Position numbers and translations under genes: made by a program. Below are positions 44,761 through 55,609 of a DNA stretch of 64,000 nucleotides, one piece after another. The notes under the pieces were generated by a model. It did no database searches, had not been told where the DNA came from, and worked only from the letters and a program-made list of their open reading frames with translations. How positions within the stretch are numbered: position 1 is the first letter of the stretch; the number at the start of each line of letters is the position of its first letter. Location of the stretch: NCBI RefSeq assembly GCF_003589595.1, contig NW_020654080.1, positions 1,001,987 through 1,065,986 of the forward strand, given 5' to 3'. Source of the DNA: Hyposmocoma kahamanoa (lineage: Eukaryota > Arthropoda > Insecta > Lepidoptera > Cosmopterigidae).

Positions 44761-45354
44761 AACGGCTGCGCAGTTTATTGGTCGTCTTCCAGAAATTACG
44801 AAAGTCTCGTTTGTAATGATGCGACACAATAATATCCAATTTTACTTTTTATAATTTTTTATTTGAATTGATAATGTCGCTTGAGTATCGGTGGTCTTCG
44901 CGACATTGGGTCGAATGCTTGCGAGCACGCTTAGTGCCTGCTAGATGGAGTTGAAAAACTGTTATAATAATGTTAGCGAATTTTCAAGAGTAGTCTAGTA
45001 AATAAGTTATTCGCTTCATAGAAGTGTTACGTGAAAAATCAAAGAAATATTCATAACGGTCTAAAGAATCACTTTTATATAAGTGTAGACATTTTCAGCC
45101 ACTTTATATCCGTGCATGTCAGAAAGGTCAAATTGGAGCTTTTACCTCTCGTCGCTGCTAAACGAGAGCAAATGTGCGGCGCTGCAATCTTGCGGTCTAA
45201 TGCAACATGACCACGTCCTAATGTATCGAGATTTATGAGAACGATATGAGTATCTGTGTATAGGAAGAATTTAATTCTGTTGTGAGTGCTGTAACTTTTA
45301 AATTTTAACGTACTTACGTTAACGAAATATATAAATATATATGTATAGTTCCAA
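44761..45354. other. No recognisable feature
   Basis: Unclassified. Confidence 0.45.
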
Positions 45355-45620
45355 GTGGCGGGACGACAAGACGTGGACCTGATGGTAAGCGACACGTATT
45401 TCCATGACAGTTGCAGTGCCACTCAAAACTTCAAAACGCAAAAATCGGAGGGGCTGCTACTGCCACTGCGCCCGTCACCTTGAGACATAAGTTCACAAGT
45501 CCCATGTGCCTGTAATTTCACTAGCACCCCTACCCTTCAAAAGTGGAACGCATTAATGCTCACACTACAGCTTGGCGGCATAAATAGGTAAGGTGTCAGT
45601 ACTTCCCTGGAAGGTTCCCT
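45355..45620 (-). repeat. Repeat B, near full-length
   Basis: Reverse copy from GTGGCGGGACGACAAGACG to GTCAGTACTTCCCTGGAAGG. Confidence 0.85.
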
Positions 45621-45984
45621 AGGGTTATTTGAAGGTTTAACTCATGACATGAGTATTTAGCACTACAGTCTTTCAGTCGGTAAAACAGACAAACAAATTA
45701 GTTTAGACGATTTTAAAGAGATGTCGCTACGATATGTTCCAAACTCAATAGGCGGAAAAACTAATTTGACAGTTCTGAAATTTTAAGAACACGAGGTATA
45801 CATTATCTTTTAGGGACTACAATGACCTCTTGTAGTCCCTGATATCCCTGTAATGATCGGGTCATTATGGAGAAGAGAAACATTTACAAAATTTGCATGT
45901 TTTCGGCAAATACATCGAAATAATTAATATTAGCGTAAAGATAGTTAAGACATGTGCCTAACGCTGGTAAACAAAGGTAATAAG
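45621..45984. other. No gene
   Basis: Unclassified. There is a short inverted repeat at about 45812-45840 (AGGGACTACAATGACC... and its complement TTGTAGTCCCT). Confidence 0.45.
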
Positions 45985-46135
45985 GTGGTTTGCATCAATA
46001 TTAGACATAACTGGTTGAAGACTGTACCACCTCAGTTAACCGTGACCATGGGACCTGTAAAGGGCCCGAAACGTCGGTTTGTTTGAAAAAGAAATATACG
46101 CGATTTAAATCCGGAAAAATAGTTTCATTTCCTAA
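45985..46135 (+). mobile_element. Penelope-like element 3' end
   Basis: ACTGTACCACCTCAGTTAACC, GACCATGGGACCTGTAAAGGG, CCCGAAACGTCGGTTTGTTTG, then TTTAAATCCGGAAAAATAG. Confidence 0.65.
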
Positions 46136-46700
46136 ACAAGGGTAAGTTTAACGTTTTTCTAGAGCTCAAAATAAAGTATGTTCCACTTACCCATTTGACT
46201 ATATGTCTAATTTTAGAGTAAATTTTTTTAATAGACAATTTATTTTTCACCTCACTAGCTCGTAAAGGCATTCTTTCTCATTAGAAATCTGCGCGCAAAA
46301 GCGTTTTTTCCACGGTAGCGTGGAAAAGGTTTTTGAAATTCGAACTTGACGATGGACTGTGGTGCACCTAACTTTTTCTTTCGATGAAAAAAAAACGTGA
46401 TGACACGTTCAACTACACGATTTGTCGTACATTATTTACGTAATATAAATCCTTTGGTATATTTTTTCTTATTAATTATTACTGACATTATATTGACTAC
46501 GATAACACTAATTTTGTTTCATTAGATTATTTTAATTTGTTGAAGAACTAAAATAATTTCGTTAATCACATAAAATTATAAGTACTAAGAAGAAGAAAAC
46601 TTATGTGGTGTAAATTCAGAACGCAACCAAAATGACACTTATTTTTTCAAATTTTCTTTTATTCACTTCAATTCTTTGAATAATAATATTATATAACACT
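46136..46700. other. No recognisable feature
   Basis: Unclassified AT-rich DNA. Confidence 0.45.
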
Positions 46701-46702
46701 TA

Positions 46703-46877
46703 GGGTCGTATTCTAGAACTCAACTCAATGCTCAAGTCAGGTCTTGAGTATGATTCAAAGCACTAGAAATCGTACTCAAGTCCTTGCCATTAGGGTCGTA
46801 TTTCCAGTGCTTGAAATCATACTCAAGTCTGCTCAAATCCTGACTTGAGCATTGAGTAGAGTTCTGGAATGCGACAC
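46703..46877 (-). mobile_element. Palindromic MITE-P copy 2 (175 bp, TA target)
   Basis: Same ends as the copy at 42764-42928, with TA on each side (46701-46702 and 46878-46879). The central block (ATTAGGGTCGTATTTCCAGTG) is inverted relative to copy 1, so the element sits in the opposite orientation. Confidence 0.85.
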
Positions 46878-47157
46878 TAATATTATATCAAATGCTTCGA
46901 CATTTGATATAATATGAAAATTAAAAATGACACTATTATTATGTCATTTAAAATGTAACAAATTTGTGGAGGAAATAAAGAATTTACTTACTTCGACATT
47001 TGATGTAATTATCTTATCAATAGGATAATTTAATCTTGTTGTCGATTTTAACTAATTAAACTGGGGGCCTACCACAACCTCTTAAAACAATATTACTTTA
47101 TAGATTTTAAGACTTTCGTGGTTATTCACTAAATGATTATAACTAATATCAGGTTTC

Positions 47158-48178
47158 TTACCACGGTATGACTTCTTTTTATTTTCCCGATATTTCGGAA
47201 CGGTTGCACGCTCCATGGTCACGGGTTGACTGGACGGCGGCAGATGACAGCTTTAAGAGCAGACATATCTGTCTACCCTCTTGCGTTGTCGACGACTACC
47301 CTCATCGCGATTTGTTGTGGCGTTACCATTGTCACTCACTTTTTTCACACAAACCACACTCACTGTATCCACACTCGAAACTGAACTCGAGGTGTTTTTG
47401 TTTTTATTCCTGAACGCACTAAGGACCGGATTCCATGCACTGGACAGTTTAAAACCATCATCACGGTTAAATGTTTTCTTCTTGATCTCGATGGCTTCTC
47501 GTACCAACCGTGGTATGTAGTGACGTTCTGTCGAGAGTCCAGGTACTCTCAGGGCTATGCAACTCGATCCAGTGTGGTTAGTGTCAGTTTGTGTGAGATG
47601 TTGTGCTATAGCCGACTTCTGTGCATCATTGTTTTTTACTGCTCGGATGTGTTCCTTCATACGATCGACAATTGTTCGTTTAATCTGACCGATATACGAG
47701 CTCACACAACTGCAGTTCACTTTATAGACACCCGGTGTTTCTAAAGGAAGGTGGTCTTTTGGTGAACGTAACATTTTTCCTATTTTGGTTAAGGGGGTGA
47801 AAACAGTTTTTATGGAAAACTTCCTTAGCAACCTGGCTATTTTACCTGTCACCCCTTGTACATAGGGCAGAAAAACTGGTAGTCTCTGTACGTCAATTTG
47901 CTTCTTCCTTTTGTGTATTGGTTTAAATGTTTTTATTTTGTATCCATTCTGTCTCAAAACCGTCTTAACGTGCTCCTGGTCCTGTGGTAGGTGCATCACA
48001 AAGATCATAAACTCTATTGGTTAATGACCTGACGACCGAATGTAGGTGTTTTGGGTGATGATGTGAAGTGGCATGTAAATATTTATCCGTGTGAGTTAGT
48101 TGTCTGTACACAGAATGACCGAGTGAACCGTCTTGTCGGACTTTGACCAATACATCCGCGCGCTTGCGTTTTTGGACA
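47158..48178 (-). mobile_element. Penelope-like retroelement, 5'-truncated
   Basis: About 1 kb on the minus strand: the end of the RT (thumb), a linker, the GIY-YIG endonuclease and the 3' UTR, which contains GACCATGGAGCGTGCAACCG and GAAATATCGGGAAAATAAA. PLEs are reverse-transcribing elements that carry a GIY-YIG nuclease instead of the APE or REL nuclease of LINEs (family knowledge). The element lies directly downstream of GR-A. Confidence 0.85.
47253..48170 (-). pseudogene. Penelope RT thumb and GIY-YIG endonuclease, one frameshift
   Basis: The N-terminal part (about 48010-48170) reads [20 protein letters not shown] then [20 protein letters not shown], typical of the PLE RT thumb. It loses frame near 48000. 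The remaining 251-codon frame (47253-48008) has the linker with PLTKIGKMLRSPKD (residues 72-85) and then the nuclease: GVYKVNCSCVSSYIGQ (93-108), with the GVY and YIG tyrosines, two cysteines of the PLE-type zinc motif, R116 and H120, and IAQH at 134-137. The frame ends with a basic tail and a stop. The nuclease domain looks complete, but the element lacks most of its RT, so it cannot move by itself. Confidence 0.85.
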
Positions 48179-48244
48179 TATATGTATACAATTAAAGAAA
48201 GAGGTAAATATAATTAACGAATTACCATTTTTTATAATTGTGCA

Positions 48245-48250
48245 TTTATT
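48245..48250 (-). promoter_or_regulatory. Candidate polyadenylation signal of GR-A
   Basis: AATAAA on the minus strand, about 95 bases past the GR-A stop codon. The surrounding AATAAATGCACAATTATA is nearly identical next to the GR-B stop (63337-63342), which supports a conserved 3' end. Confidence 0.6.
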
Positions 48251-48344
48251 GTAGAGTTAGTTGTATTTAATTGATTACTTTTAAAATATTGCCACAAAAG
48301 ATGAATTTAAATTTACTGTACATATTACGTAAATACTTACCTTT

Positions 48345-48514
48345 TCAATTAAAAATATGTGCATACTGCAAAGCAATAACAAGATAGACGTTACAAATGT
48401 CGAATATAATAGTCACAAGTTTGATATCTACTGGTAATACTCGAAAAATTTTAGGATGTAGACGACGGGACTTAATGTATTCCAGGAGGGTGGCAGCCTT
48501 GAGCCTCGTTTCAT
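48345..48514 (-). CDS. Gustatory receptor GR-A, exon 3 (last)
   Basis: A 170-bp terminal exon encoding 55 residues and a TGA stop. The acceptor is TTTTATTTTTCAG just upstream (48515-48516 on the plus strand is CT). The start (ETRLKAATLLEYIKSRRLH) is followed by FRVLPVDIKLVTIIFDICN and then VYLVIALQYAHIF. The last is the seventh membrane segment, with the 'TY-h-h-h-h-Q-F'-like signature of insect gustatory receptors (here VYLVIALQY). It joins exon 2 in phase 1. The exon has the same length and near-identical sequence as GR-B at 63412-63581. A strong donor-like GGTAAGT lies 4 bases after the stop. Confidence 0.85.
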
Positions 48515-48948
48515 CTGAAAAATAAAAACCAGTTATTTCTTCACTGGAACAATTACTTTACTACTATCTGGCATAGAATAACTAAGCTTTTTTCTGCGAC
48601 GTACAAAAGATATGTATTATTTAGTAAAAATACGGATACTAAACTATAAGTATTACTAAATAGCAGGAAAATAATCTCGGTGCAGAGTACTAAAAAAACC
48701 GACCTCAAAAATCCGTGGAATTACGTCTATTTGCCAAGTTTTAATGAATTTCTCCTATATAATTAAAGTAACCAATAAAACTAATAGCCGAATTTTTATC
48801 GAAATTAATTTTGAAACGATTTTTATGATATCAATTCCAAAGCATACGATCCGATCTGTTTCAGAAGCATACAATCCATTACTATCCAATAAATCGATTC
48901 AAAGCAAAAAACGTGCATCCCTAGAAGTATACAGTGTATTAGCACTAC
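48515..48948 (-). other. GR-A intron 2
   Basis: 434 bp, close in size to the corresponding GR-B intron (about 409 bp). It contains a reverse fragment of repeat C at 48683-48745 (AAAAAAACCGACCTCAAAAA next to GCCAAGTTTTAATGAA). The exon 2 donor GGTAGTG is weaker than consensus. Confidence 0.65.
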
Positions 48949-49096
48949 CGTCTTCTTCGTTCATTCTATAATGCAAATGAAGCGCCATGGCTTCCACTTC
49001 CGCGTCAACTGTTTCAACCATCGCCGCTGGCGCGAATACTTGTGTCAAGGCTTGCATCGCTATAAACATTTGTCCAACATATGCCATCCAGGGGAC
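48949..49096 (-). CDS. Gustatory receptor GR-A, exon 2
   Basis: A 148-bp exon encoding VPWMAYVGQMFIAMQALTQV then FAPAAMVETVDAEVEAMALH and LHYRMNEED. The acceptor ATTAATGTTTCAG at the right edge is good. The open frame extends past both edges, but only this interval keeps phase 0 with exon 1 and phase 1 with exon 3. It supplies the sixth membrane segment and the following cytoplasmic loop, a region often conserved among lepidopteran bitter-type receptors (family knowledge). The donor is GACG then GTAGTG, which is acceptable but weak. Confidence 0.8.
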
Positions 49097-50101
49097 CTGA
49101 AACATTAATATCAATGTCGGAGGAAAGAACCACCACCGCAGTCAAGTACAGAGGACTTAAGATCTTATGTCCCACGTATCGGCTTCGGTCTCGCTATAAT
49201 GTTATAGTCTTCTTCCTATTCCGTACATGCCACGTGGTGGAACGGCGCGCGGCCACAGAACGCGGCCACAGGCCGCAGAAATCTTTCAAGGGGCCAGGAG
49301 ACGAAGCGGGATGCTGTAATGCGTTGTTAAGCGACCAGGGCGTTATGTTGCGACACCGCATTGCTCGTGTGGTACTCGGTGCGTTGACATCACGGGTATG
49401 CAATGTGTTGATTTACATGCTCGCCATATTTACAGAGACAATTCTATATCCGAAACTGACTCAAATCACTAAATAAATAAATTGAAAAAATAAATTCATA
49501 TTTTTTATTTACGAGTAATTGCGGTAAACAAATTTGACTTGACTTGCACGACATTTGCAAACATTTTGAACAATGACCTTAAATGCGCAGAAAGAAACGC
49601 ATTTTAGATCTATTTGGTGGTAAGGTGCGGGTGGCGACGGTGGGGGAGTGTCGTATCAAGCGCGCGATTGGTAGATCAGTCGATCTTGCTTCCCGTACTG
49701 CGTCTACGTTACGCTGACATCCCGCAACATATGTACATACATTCTATTCTAGTCTGTCACGAAATGCCACGTGGTTTGGTATGTTCGCCAGAACCTGCAT
49801 GGTAATCCATCAAGTACAAGTGCGTGTCTATTCTTATGGCATGATGTGAAACGTTTACTTTACGCGGAGGATACGAGTGTCGTAGTTTCTGCTTTCAAAG
49901 TTGTGGAGTCTAATGTTGAAACGAAACTCACGTGCGAATCTCTGCATAGCCGATGGTGGCTCGGGTACGGAGCCAGCCACCAGCTATGGAGCTAGGTACT
50001 TCTAGCAATACTTTCATGTAACCTAAAGTTGGTAAGTACCAAATCTAAGTTACAAAAAACTTTTTTCAGTCAATTTTTCTAATTAATGTAAATAAATAAT
50101 A

Positions 50102-51379
50102 GGGGTTAAAGTATGAAATTGCCGATTTGTACTGAAAATCTAAATTGTTTATTTTTTAAATTTTTAACAAATTTATTTAATCAAAATAATTGCCATTATT
50201 ATCTATACATTGCTGCCATCTAATGGGAAGGTTATTAATGCCTTTGCGATAGAACTCCGACTATCTAGACTGCACAAACTGTGTGAAAGCATTTTGTACT
50301 GCCTCCTGGGAAGAAAACTTCTTGTCACGTAGATAATTGTCCAAATCACGAAAAAAATGGTAGTCCGTTGGAGCAAGGTCTGGTGAATACGGAGGATGAC
50401 GAATGGTTTCTAACTGCAGTTCCTGAAGGGTCAAAATGGTTTCTGGTGCTGTGTGAAGTCTCGCGTTGTCGTGGAGCAATAATGGTGAAGATCGATTCAT
50501 GAGTCGGGGCTGTTTTACTGCTAGTTTTGTCAACATGGTTCGGAGTTCGGCACAATAGACATCTGCCGTTATTGCTTGACCAGATCGGAGAAAACTATAG
50601 TGAATAACACCATGCTGAGACCACCAAACAGTTACCATTACCTTTTTATTGGTAAGTTTTGCTTTAGGACACTGTTGTGGCATTTGACCTGGGGTCAGCC
50701 ATTGCATTTTTCTTTTCCGGTTATCATAAAGAATCCACTTTTCATCACATGATTCAATTCGATCCAATATTCCTTCATTTCTGTACCGGTTCAACAAGGC
50801 AACACAAGTTTCAACACGCGTTTCTTTCTGCAGATCAGTCAAATCATGAGGCACCCATTTTTCGTATTTTTTTATTTTATTGATTTGACGCAAGTGAGTC
50901 AATATTGTGGGTAAGGTAACGTTAAACCATGCCGCTAATTCCTGGGTAATTTGACTAGGATCGGCTTCCACTATCTCTCTTAATTCATCGTTATTCACCT
51001 GTGTGGGCGGTCTTCCTCGTGACTCGTTCTTTAAGTCGAAATTTCCATCACGAAAGCGTTTAAACCAAAATCGCACGGTGCGTTCATTAGTAGACCCCTC
51101 TCCAAACGCAGCATTGATATTGCGGGCTGTTTCTGCCGCGTTAGTTCCGCGTCGGAACTCGTATTCAAAAATCACTCGAATTTTCGCAGTATCCATCTTT
51201 CTTGTCTAAATTGAATAACAAAAACAATTGAAAGTCGATATTCAAATGTTTCAAATTTAAAAAAAAAAATCACAGAAACCATTTGAAAAAAGTTTCATTC
51301 GAAAACCTCAAACCATGAAGATTCTATGAAAATTCAAAGAACCTATTGCAATGAAACGGCAATTTCATACTTTAACCCC
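50102..51379 (-). mobile_element. Mariner (cecropia-type) transposon, complete ends
   Basis: 1,278 bp bounded by matching ends: GGGGTTAAAGTATGAAATTGCC at the left and its exact complement at the right, and by TA duplications at 50100-50101 and 51380-51381. It encodes one transposase on the minus strand. The size and layout match full-length mariners. It sits in GR-A intron 1 and interrupts a dispersed block whose other copy (61321-61340) has no insertion. Confidence 0.95.
50177..51196 (-). pseudogene. Mariner transposase with one premature stop
   Basis: Cut-and-paste transposase. From the ATG at 51196 the frame runs 311 codons, meets TAG at 50261-50263, and continues in the same frame for 27 more codons to TAA at 50177-50179, so the original protein had about 339 residues. 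The N-terminus has two helix-turn-helix regions (RTVRFWFKRFRDGNF, 39-53; ELAAWFNVTLPTILTHL, 86-102) joined by a GRPP linker (61-64). WVPHDL is at 114-119. The catalytic triad is intact: D151 (SCDEKW), D243 (HDNAR) and D278 (LAPTD), with 34 residues between the last two (D,D34D). The stop removes only the C-terminal tail (including the NYFD end). Whether residual activity remains is unknown. Confidence 0.93.
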
Positions 51380-51540
51380 TAATAGTAAATTATAACAATA
51401 TTGGTATATAATCGTAATTAAAAAATGGGTAAATAAGCGATCGAGAAAGATTATGTATCGCTCGGTGAAACGGGTGGCGGGGTTACTGCCCTTGCGTAGT
51501 GCATTCGACTTCAGACAATTTTGCAAAACTTTACTAGACA

Positions 51541-51994
51541 CAATTAGCTAGAATATTCAACAGAATGGTTTTTTAAATATTTTTACATGATTTATTTTTA
51601 TATTATTACTAATATTAATTTCTTAAATATGGCGAGAACGTAAATCAACACACTGTGTATCTAAATAGACGCCGCAAGTGTACCTACTTCACGCGCTCAA
51701 TGTAAGCTGTAAACGCTTAAAAAGGTCTAATTGTGTCATTAGAAACTGCAAAAACACTATTACTGAATAAACACGATGTTTCCTTCCACATTTAAATAAT
51801 ATTGTTATCAGAATATGCATAATTTAATTTAAAATCAATTATTACCATTTTGAATGAATTTCGAGAGAACAAATACATAAACGAGTGTATGACGCATGAT
51901 TCGTAATACATTGCGGCTTTTACTTGTTGCCGTATACTTGTGGTTGTTCTTTAGTAGGCCGTGAATATTGAACGAGCGATATTTTCGTATAATG
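51541..51994. other. No recognisable feature
   Basis: Unclassified part of GR-A intron 1. Confidence 0.45.
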
Positions 51995-52075
51995 CATTCA
52001 AAGTCAAAGTCAAATGATTTATTCACCAAGACAACACAGTACATTGCCTATAGGTAAGTCAAATTACAGAGAATA
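51995..52075 (-). mobile_element. LINE 3' tail scrap
   Basis: (GTCAAA)n-like CAAAGTCAAAGTCAAATG followed by ATTTATTCACC and TGCCTATAGGTAAGTC, as in the LINE 3' ends at 609 and 2622. Confidence 0.55.
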
Positions 52076-52099
52076 CAGACTTAAATTATACTGGTATAC

Positions 52100-52701
52100 C
52101 CGCTCACGCGATGCGCTCCTCCTACCGCAAAATGGCGGCTATTTGGTTTCGCAAAATAGAAAAGGATTCAGTTTAAATACAAGTTTTTATAAATAAAAAC
52201 TATTATTTTGCATTGCTAAATAAATACCCTCCTTACTACCAACAAAAACATCTCAAATAAAATGCAATAATACACCGCCAAACCTGCACTTAAAAAGCAC
52301 TAATGAAATTTTTGGTGTACTTGGATAAATATGATAATATTCCGTTCGAGTGGTTCTAACGTTTACCATGAAATTACTCCTTAAAGTATAGTTTATAAAC
52401 ATTTATATTCAGGGTAAACTTAAAAAACGCTACTTACGGTATGTTTTCAATAAATAAACACCGAAATCACCAGCCCAAACAATAACACACACGATTGTCG
52501 TGACGTATTTTTAAAGTTTTTTCTTCTAAATGACAGACCCAGGCATTAAAAACTTTATGGTTTGCTAGAATAGTTACCGAAATAGCAATTAATATTAGTT
52601 CTTTTACCTGTTATAACTTCGATATCCGATAAATCAGTATAAAATCATCACCGGCACCTCTAGGTGTGGTATGTGTCTGGCTGCATGTATCTCGTGAGCG
52701 G
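52100..52701 (-). mobile_element. MITE-E copy 2 (602 bp)
   Basis: Inverted copy of the element at 9948-10545, similar throughout. Ends are CCGCTCACGCGATGCG and, at the right, CTCGTGAGCGG. Flanks are ATAC at the left and ATAA at the right, which is TTAT on the other strand with one change. It immediately adjoins the LINE 3' end in GR-A intron 1. Confidence 0.85.
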
Positions 52702-52737
52702 ATAAATACTAGTAAAGTCTTAACATTATGATTTTTT

Positions 52738-55600
52738 AAGAAAATGAATATTCACTTAGATTTGAATCCATAAATTCGTTGACTTTATAAAAAGCGTGAT
52801 TTTCAAAGTAAAATTTTAATGTTTCCTTGAATGTAGCCATTTCCAAGTCAGACACACTAACTGGTAGTTTATTGTACATATTAATTCTCATATTTACGCC
52901 CTGTTTGAAAGTTTTTACTAATGGTTAACTGGTAACTGGTTTTATTTGTTTCTAGTTTATGTCAACTTCTCGTGTTATATGTATGTATGTCTGATATCTT
53001 CGCCATATAATTTTTTGTTTCATGTATCTGTAGTAACGATCTGTATATATACAATGAAATTACAGTCATTATTCTATATTTAACAAAGTACTCTCTAGCA
53101 GATACACGTTTGTGAATACCTGCGATAATTCGTATTGCTCGCTTTTGCAAGATCAACATTCTCTCAATATCAGAAGAATTTCCCCAGACAGTTAAAGCAT
53201 AACCAATAATTCATTGAATATAAGCGTAGTATACACTTAAAATACTTCCTTTATTCACTAGTGGTTTAAGTTTAAGTAAGGCATAATTTGCCGCTGAAAG
53301 TTCTTTACATATCTTGTCAATGTGAAGAGAATGAGTCAATGTGTCCTGAATGACATATCCTAAAAATGTAGTATATCTAGTGTCAATGTTCTTTTTTTCT
53401 GACTTTATTTTGTACTCTATGGTAACGGTTTTTTCTTATTAAGGACTATGCCGTTTGTAGTAAACCATTTACTAAGACTATCCATAACACAAGTTTGTTT
53501 TTCGAGCATTTCATTAATTAATTATTTGAATTTTATTTGCGGCTGCTATTTCTACATGCATATCATCTGCGAATAGATTTACATTTGACCATGATGGTAA
53601 TGCGTTTGGCAAGTCGTTGATATAGATGAGGAATAACAAAGGTCCTAGTATTGATCCTTGTGGAACTCCGATGTCAATTTTTCTAACATCAGAAAATATG
53701 CCTTCCACCATTATAGACTGAGTTCTATTTGAAAGATAGGACTTCATTAAACTTAGTTCCTTATTCTTAAAGCCATAGTATTCTAGTTTTTATATAAGAA
53801 TGTCATGTCGTAGGCAGTCGAGAGCCTTCGACAAATCACAAAAAAATACTACTGCACTTTTGGGCTCTATCTAGAGATTCCAGTATAAAGTATACGACAC
53901 TTCTAATGGCAATTTCTGTGGACCTTCCTGTTCTAAAGCCATATTGGCAATCTACGAGCAATTTATTAATCTCTAAATGTTATTTTTCTTTTGAATATCG
54001 ATTAGATAATTTTTGATACAATAGGCAGTACACATACCGGTCTGTAATAATTTCCGTCGTCTTTCTCGTCTTTCTTATGTAATGGTATTATACGACCTAC
54101 TTTCAACACATCGGGAAAAATTCATACTGTAAGGTATTTATTAAATATATATAGTACCATATTTAGTAAATTATCATTATTAGCAATTTTGCTAAATGAT
54201 AATTTACAAAATTTTTAAGCATCCTGGTGTCCATATTATATATATCTTTAGATCGTTTGTTTTTTTAAGTTCTTTATAGTCGAAGTAAGTTCGTTCATTG
54301 TAATATAGTAAAATTGGATGGTTTGTTTAGGTTCTTTCACTTTATGTAGATATGACATACATTTAACAATATTTATAGATAATGTTTCACTGGCTTTATA
54401 GGCTACAGTCGTGAAATATTCATTAAAATGAACTGCTATTTCTTTTTTACTTTTTATTACCACATTATTAATTTTATTTTTAATTCTATCTATTATTGCT
54501 CTTTTTACATTTCTTTTAGTCTGTTCGTTTATTATTTTCCAAGTTTCTTTTATTTTATTACTGGATGCTTGTATTCTTTTCATATAATCAAATTTTCTAG
54601 CCAAGATCATTATTTTTTTAAGAGTCTTTTTATACATTTTCAGTCTGGTTTTTCGTTTTGGGCAAGGATATGTACATTGAAGAATTTCCATTTTCGACAG
54701 ATTGTTTTTTGATATTAATATACCTTTAGTCTCCCACCTAGTAGTTTTAGTGTTAGACTTGTATATTTTTCTCACTGGAATAGCTACGTCAAGATAATAT
54801 TTGATAGTTTCTAAATAAATATTCATTTTTTCATTTGTGTATTTAAAATTTGTTCAATAAATTTATAATCCTTATTTATCAAGTAATGAAAATACGTTTT
54901 ATTAGATTCAGTCCATTTCTGGGCGAAATTGGAATTTTTGGCCAACAATTTGAAATTTACTATTATTTTACATTGGATGACATTATGATCGGATAATTTA
55001 TGTCTCGTTACATAGCAGGTGATACAGTTATATTTAGAGTTAACAATGAAATTATCAATACAGGTTTTACTAGTTTCCGTGATGCTAGTCGGTTTGTTTA
55101 TGAGACATTTACAATTATAGTTTCTAATTATAGTATGGAACGATTTTACAATTGAATTCTTACTGAGAATATCGATATTGAAATCACCCGCAACTATCAG
55201 CTGCTTGTTTTCTTTAGTTACTTTGTGTAGTATTGTGGTTAATGTATTTTCAAAAATCGTAACATTGTACTCTGCTCTATATAAACATACTATTACTATT
55301 TTATACGGTCTTTATTTCTATAGCCACAACTTCACAGTGTAGTTCAGCTGACATCTTATTTAAATCCTTTCTTTCTGAGCTTTCTTTGAATTTAATTTTT
55401 TTTTACAAATATAGCTACACCACAATGCGCTGAGTGTTGTCTATTTTTAAAAGTTGCCAATTTATAATTTGCAAGATTCATTATATTGATTTGTAAGTCA
55501 TTGGCCCAACTTTCAGACAAGCAAAGATTGTCGCAATTTGTTTCTTTAGTTAAAAACCTTCAGGCTAGATATTTGTTACTTATACTTTGTACACTGGAAT
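52738..55600 (-). pseudogene. LINE ORF2: APE endonuclease and RT, frameshifted
   Basis: Order on the minus strand. The endonuclease has CGVAIFVKK (about 55405-55430), QLIVAGDFNIDI (GDFN at 55177-55188) and KLSDHNVI (SDHN at 54982-54993), the APE catalytic motifs. After a frame break near 54830 comes a linker of 192 codons (54248-54826). The RT has VPQGSILGPLLFLIYINDLP (about 53600-53670) and the catalytic FADDMHV (53562-53573 plus neighbours). The C-terminal domain runs QKRAIRIIAGIHKRVSAREY (52962-53159) and ends near 52738 with FYFENHAFYKVNEFMDS. The catalytic residues survive, but several frame changes mean no active protein. Confidence 0.85.
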
Positions 55601-55609
55601 GTATTATCG

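Larger units (their letters stand above)
49401..51540. repeat. Dispersed block copy 1, interrupted by mariner
   Basis: Left part 49401-50101 and right part 51380-51540 together match 60605-61480 (about 860 and 873 bp without the mariner). Shared phrases include CTCGCCATATTTACAGAG, ATTGGTAGATC, GTCACGAAATGC, GTAACCTAAAGTTGGTAAG and AAATAAGCGATC. There are no inverted ends and no coding sequence. It lies inside GR-A intron 1, whereas the other copy lies outside both genes, so it looks like a dispersed element and not a duplicated gene part. Confidence 0.75.

Noticed and set aside
47281..47744. Plus-strand frames over the Penelope element
   Set aside because: Shadows of the GIY-YIG reading frame.
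50346..51209. Plus-strand frames within the mariner
   Set aside because: Antisense shadows of the transposase frame.
54428..54712. Plus-strand F/Y-rich 94-codon frame
   Set aside because: Antisense of the lysine-rich linker of LINE ORF2.
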